Shown: positions 61,884-64,000 of the stretch, one piece after another
How positions within the stretch are numbered: position 1 is the stretch's first letter
Layout of the letters: each line of letters opens with the position of its first letter
Assembly (NCBI GenBank): GCA_977017575.1
Contig: CDRNVI010000062.1
Coordinates: 62,001-126,000, forward strand
Reading direction: 5' to 3'
DNA: 64,000 nucleotides
Source of the DNA: Paramoeba atlantica
Lineage: Eukaryota > Discosea
Made by a program: the position numbers and the translations under genes
The notes under the pieces: generated by a model
Told to the model about the DNA's origin: nothing
Database searches by the model: none
Seen by the model: only the letters and a program-made list of their open reading frames with translations

Positions 61884-62053
61884 CGCGGATCTACACCGAT
61901 GGGGCCAGGCACAACAACGCGCTTGAAGGACGTTATCCGTGGGATTCGGTGATACATCGCAATGAGTGGGTAAGTGCGTCCGGTGTGCACATGAACACCG
62001 TAGAAAGTGCCGGTGGCATGCTAAAGAAAACTTTGACCCGATGTGGTGGTTAA
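61884..62053 (+). pseudogene. Merlin/IS1595-type transposase, 3' part
   Basis: Plus-strand peptide with the second D in IYTDGARHNNALEG and the E in VHMNTVESAGGMLKKTL, ending at TAA. Matches the later part of the transposase at 38644. It belongs with 58641-59186 by strand and order. Confidence 0.75.
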
Positions 62054-62088
62054 CTTGGTAGAAACAGCGAAAGCCAGGAAGAGCGCTT

Positions 62089-62315
62089 ATGCTTCCCTCT
62101 CGGAGTTACGATGCTCTAACACTGCTAAACCGGTCCAAAGACCGGGGCCACATTTCATTAGTGATTGTGGAAATGGTGATGGAAGCAGCGACTGCTTTCC
62201 GAAGCTGTAGATCGGTATAACGAAATGGGAGGAGGGGTGTTTCGGAATGAAATGTGGTCCTGGGCAGTCCGGATAACAGGGTTAGAGCATCGTAACTACG
62301 AGAGGGAAGTTTTGC
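62089..62315. mobile_element. Foldback MITE
   Basis: GCTTCCCTCTCGGAGTTACG to CACATTTCATT (62089-62158) returns inverted at 62246-62315. Arms of about 70 bp, loop about 90 bp. No gene. Confidence 0.75.
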
Positions 62316-62466
62316 TTCCCGACCACTATCAAGGAGGAGGGAAGCCTACTTCCCGGAAGTGGGTGAAGTATGCTCCATGGCAGTGAGTCTCAGTGGGGAG
62401 ATAACTTTTTGAATTAGTGAAATGGTCTACACCTGGATTATATCAACAGTAGTTCGCGTTCAAGAA

Positions 62467-63060
62467 AATAGATTGAACTGCACGTTGGGGAGTACACTAC
62501 CGTATACCCCCCAGTAATAGCCCCCCCCAGTAACAGAGATTTGACCATTTTTAGACTGACTCCTAGTAACAGAGATTTGGTTCGGGAGGGTGGGTGGAGG
62601 GGGGAGGGGGTGTTTGAGCGGGTGGGGGTCGCTGGGCTGGGTGAAGGTGGCTGCATGGAAGCGAATGGCGTAGTTGCGGGGTTGTCTGGACAGAAAATCA
62701 ATGCACCCATGAACAAAAAAGGTCTTTTCCCACCAAAAAAGCATACCCCCCAAGTAACAGAGATTTGGCCATTTGGGTCCAAAATCGATTCTATTACTGG
62801 GGGGGGTATACGGTAGTATGGTTTGGTATGGCCACTGAGTAAGATTGGATGAACTCCAGAGTAGCGAGTACACTAGCATGGTTTGGTATGGCCACTGAGT
62901 GAGGTTGAGTGAACGCCACAGTTGCGAGTATACTAGTATGGTTTGGCATGGTCACTGAGTATGGTTTGGTGAACTCCACAGTAGGGGACACACTAGTATG
63001 GTTTGGTATGGCCACTAAGGTTGGGTGAACTCCACAGCAGCGAGTACACTGTAGTATGGT
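62467..63060. repeat. Minisatellite, about 62-bp unit
   Basis: Units start at about 62815, 62877, 62939 and 63001, each beginning GTATGGTTTGGTATGGCCAC and ending near GCGAGTACACTA. A broken unit lies left of the family B insertion, and decayed units continue to about 63160. Confidence 0.85.
62500..62813. mobile_element. MITE family B, copy 3, complete
   Basis: CCGTATACCCCCCAGTAATA at the left and exactly inverted at the right apart from the C-run, TA at 62498-62499 and 62814-62815. CAGTAACAGAGATTTG occurs twice near the left end and once near the right. It is inserted in a unit of the minisatellite, which shows the element borders clearly. Confidence 0.92.
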
Positions 63061-63438
63061 TGCTGACTATGGTTACAATAGTCCAGTATTATTACTGTGG
63101 TATGGCTACTGAGGAAGGTTGAGTTAATTATAGTATGGTTTGTGTGGTCAGTCAGTAGGTGCCCATCCATTCAATTTTGTTTAACTTCAAGTTAGATTCG
63201 TGTGACTCTCACGTTTAGATACGGATCCTTAGATCCCCCAAAATACGATGTATGAGAGCTGGCGAACTATCCTTTGTCTCATTTGTAACATTTTAATGAA
63301 GTAAAAGATGGTAATCGCAATTTTGTGGTGCCTTTCTATTCTCGTTCTACTGTTTTAACGCACACGTCAACCACGTGTTTTGATTCTTTAAGTGAAACTT
63401 CTTCAACTAACGAACGTTACTCTCCCGAAGACGCGTAC

Positions 63439-64000
63439 ATGCAGCTTTGCTCTATGAAACGCGTGGGTGTAGAAGTGAGGAATAGGATTATCAGTGTTCT
63501 TCCTGCGGCCGTCTTTTTTGTGAAAGGAAAAATGATGCTCGAGCCTATACTGGCTGGAAATGGTAAAACTGCAACCGGTGCACAAAAAATTGAAAAGGCT
63601 TTTCAGGCTCTTCGATGCGGTAATTTTGATGCGGGTGAAGTCCCCGACACGGTGCTTGTTGCACTCCGAACGCATTATGTGATCATGAGTAGACTATCAT
63701 CAAAAGACGAAAATGTTACCAAAAGAGGGGCTGAAGGACAAGCTGTCTCGAACGAGCGTGGGGGGAAAGGTATCAAGGGATCCATGAGTCCTCTAATTTG
63801 TAAGGCTGCAAAGCCAATTTGCGGGCCATTGATACATCAATGCCTGACAAATCAAGGATTTCAAACGGGGGGCTGGATGACTCCAGAACTAATAGCTGAA
63901 GTTCGGGCTGCAATAGGAAAAACCCCATACATGCGTTACTACGCGAATTTGATTGCTCAACTGCCTGCTGGGACAACGATTACGGGTACCGAAGACGAAG
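63439..64000 (+). CDS. Unknown protein, runs off the right edge
   Basis: An open plus-strand frame without a stop from 63298 to the window end; the first in-frame ATG is at 63439. The 187 visible codons include MQLCSMKRVGVEVRNRIISV, ILAGNGKTATGAQKIEKAFQ and GGWMTPELIAEVRAAIGKTP. There is no low complexity, and the length free of stops makes a real coding sequence likely. Family not recognised. It is the only candidate host gene on the plus strand, or part of another mobile element; the start may lie upstream if the frame is spliced. Confidence 0.6.
   Translation, partial: MQLCSMKRVGVEVRNRIISVLPAAVFFVKGKMMLEPILAGNGKTATGAQKIEKAFQALRCGNFDAGEVPDTVLVALRTHYVIMSRLSSKDENVTKRGAEGQAVSNERGGKGIKGSMSPLICKAAKPICGPLIHQCLTNQGFQTGGWMTPELIAEVRAAIGKTPYMRYYANLIAQLPAGTTITGTEDE

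Noticed and set aside
1-64000. tRNA, rRNA, CRISPR arrays
   Set aside because: Searched by eye for B-box and spaced-repeat patterns on both strands; none convincing. The tandem repeats present lack unique spacers.

Overview
This is nuclear DNA of a single-celled eukaryote, most likely a euglenozoan (kinetoplastid or diplonemid relative). The evidence is: every host gene I recognise is intronless or nearly so; all of them lie on the minus strand over 56 kb, as in the one-directional gene clusters of that group; there is a run of two-HMG-box proteins resembling kinetoplast (mitochondrial) DNA-packaging proteins; and a 36-nt sequence at 53361-53396 resembles the kinetoplastid spliced leader exon, including the segment CAGTTTCTGTAC. 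The standard code fits (TGA, TAA and TAG all end host genes). Species is not determined.

Host genes (all minus strand): six LRR proteins of one family (A-F: 1980, 3282, 9087, 15889, 27097, 28025); a large organelle-type family A DNA polymerase (10370-14974); 40S protein uS10/RPS20 (15230-15601); an RPA1-like single-strand DNA-binding protein (20012-21859); a mitochondrial phosphate carrier (29151-30095); a Trm4/NSUN2-type tRNA m5C methyltransferase (33264-35798); and four near-identical-length two-HMG-box proteins (17951, 37960, 44953, 57948). A plus-strand open frame runs off the right edge (63439-64000).

The rest is dense, nested mobile DNA. A Merlin/IS1595-type transposon (38499-40064) has clear inverted ends, an 8-bp target duplication and a SWIM-finger tail. 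Two elements with the end GAGGGGCTGCGGGT (46070-48598 and 54194-55352) share an unknown ORF1; only the first also carries a DDE_4 (PIF/Harbinger-like) transposase. There are also a Tc1/mariner transposase (24780-25815), a LINE with an 11-bp target duplication (60894-61872), a hAT-like element (4370-5445), a probable 5' part of a LINE-like retroelement with a 2A-like motif and a spliced-leader-like start (about 50900-53396), and at least seven families of small TA-flanked inverted-repeat elements, some nested three deep. One LRR gene (D) is split by a 619-bp insert flanked by TA, and removing the insert restores its reading frame.

The host genes hint at organelle genome upkeep (polymerase, RPA-like protein, HMG proteins), but no operon-like functional unit can be proved. 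The most unusual observations are the paired accessory ORF1 of the GAGGGG elements, the repeated closeness of HMG genes to Merlin-type transposases, the spliced-leader-like retroelement start, and the insert (or nonconventional intron) in LRR gene D.
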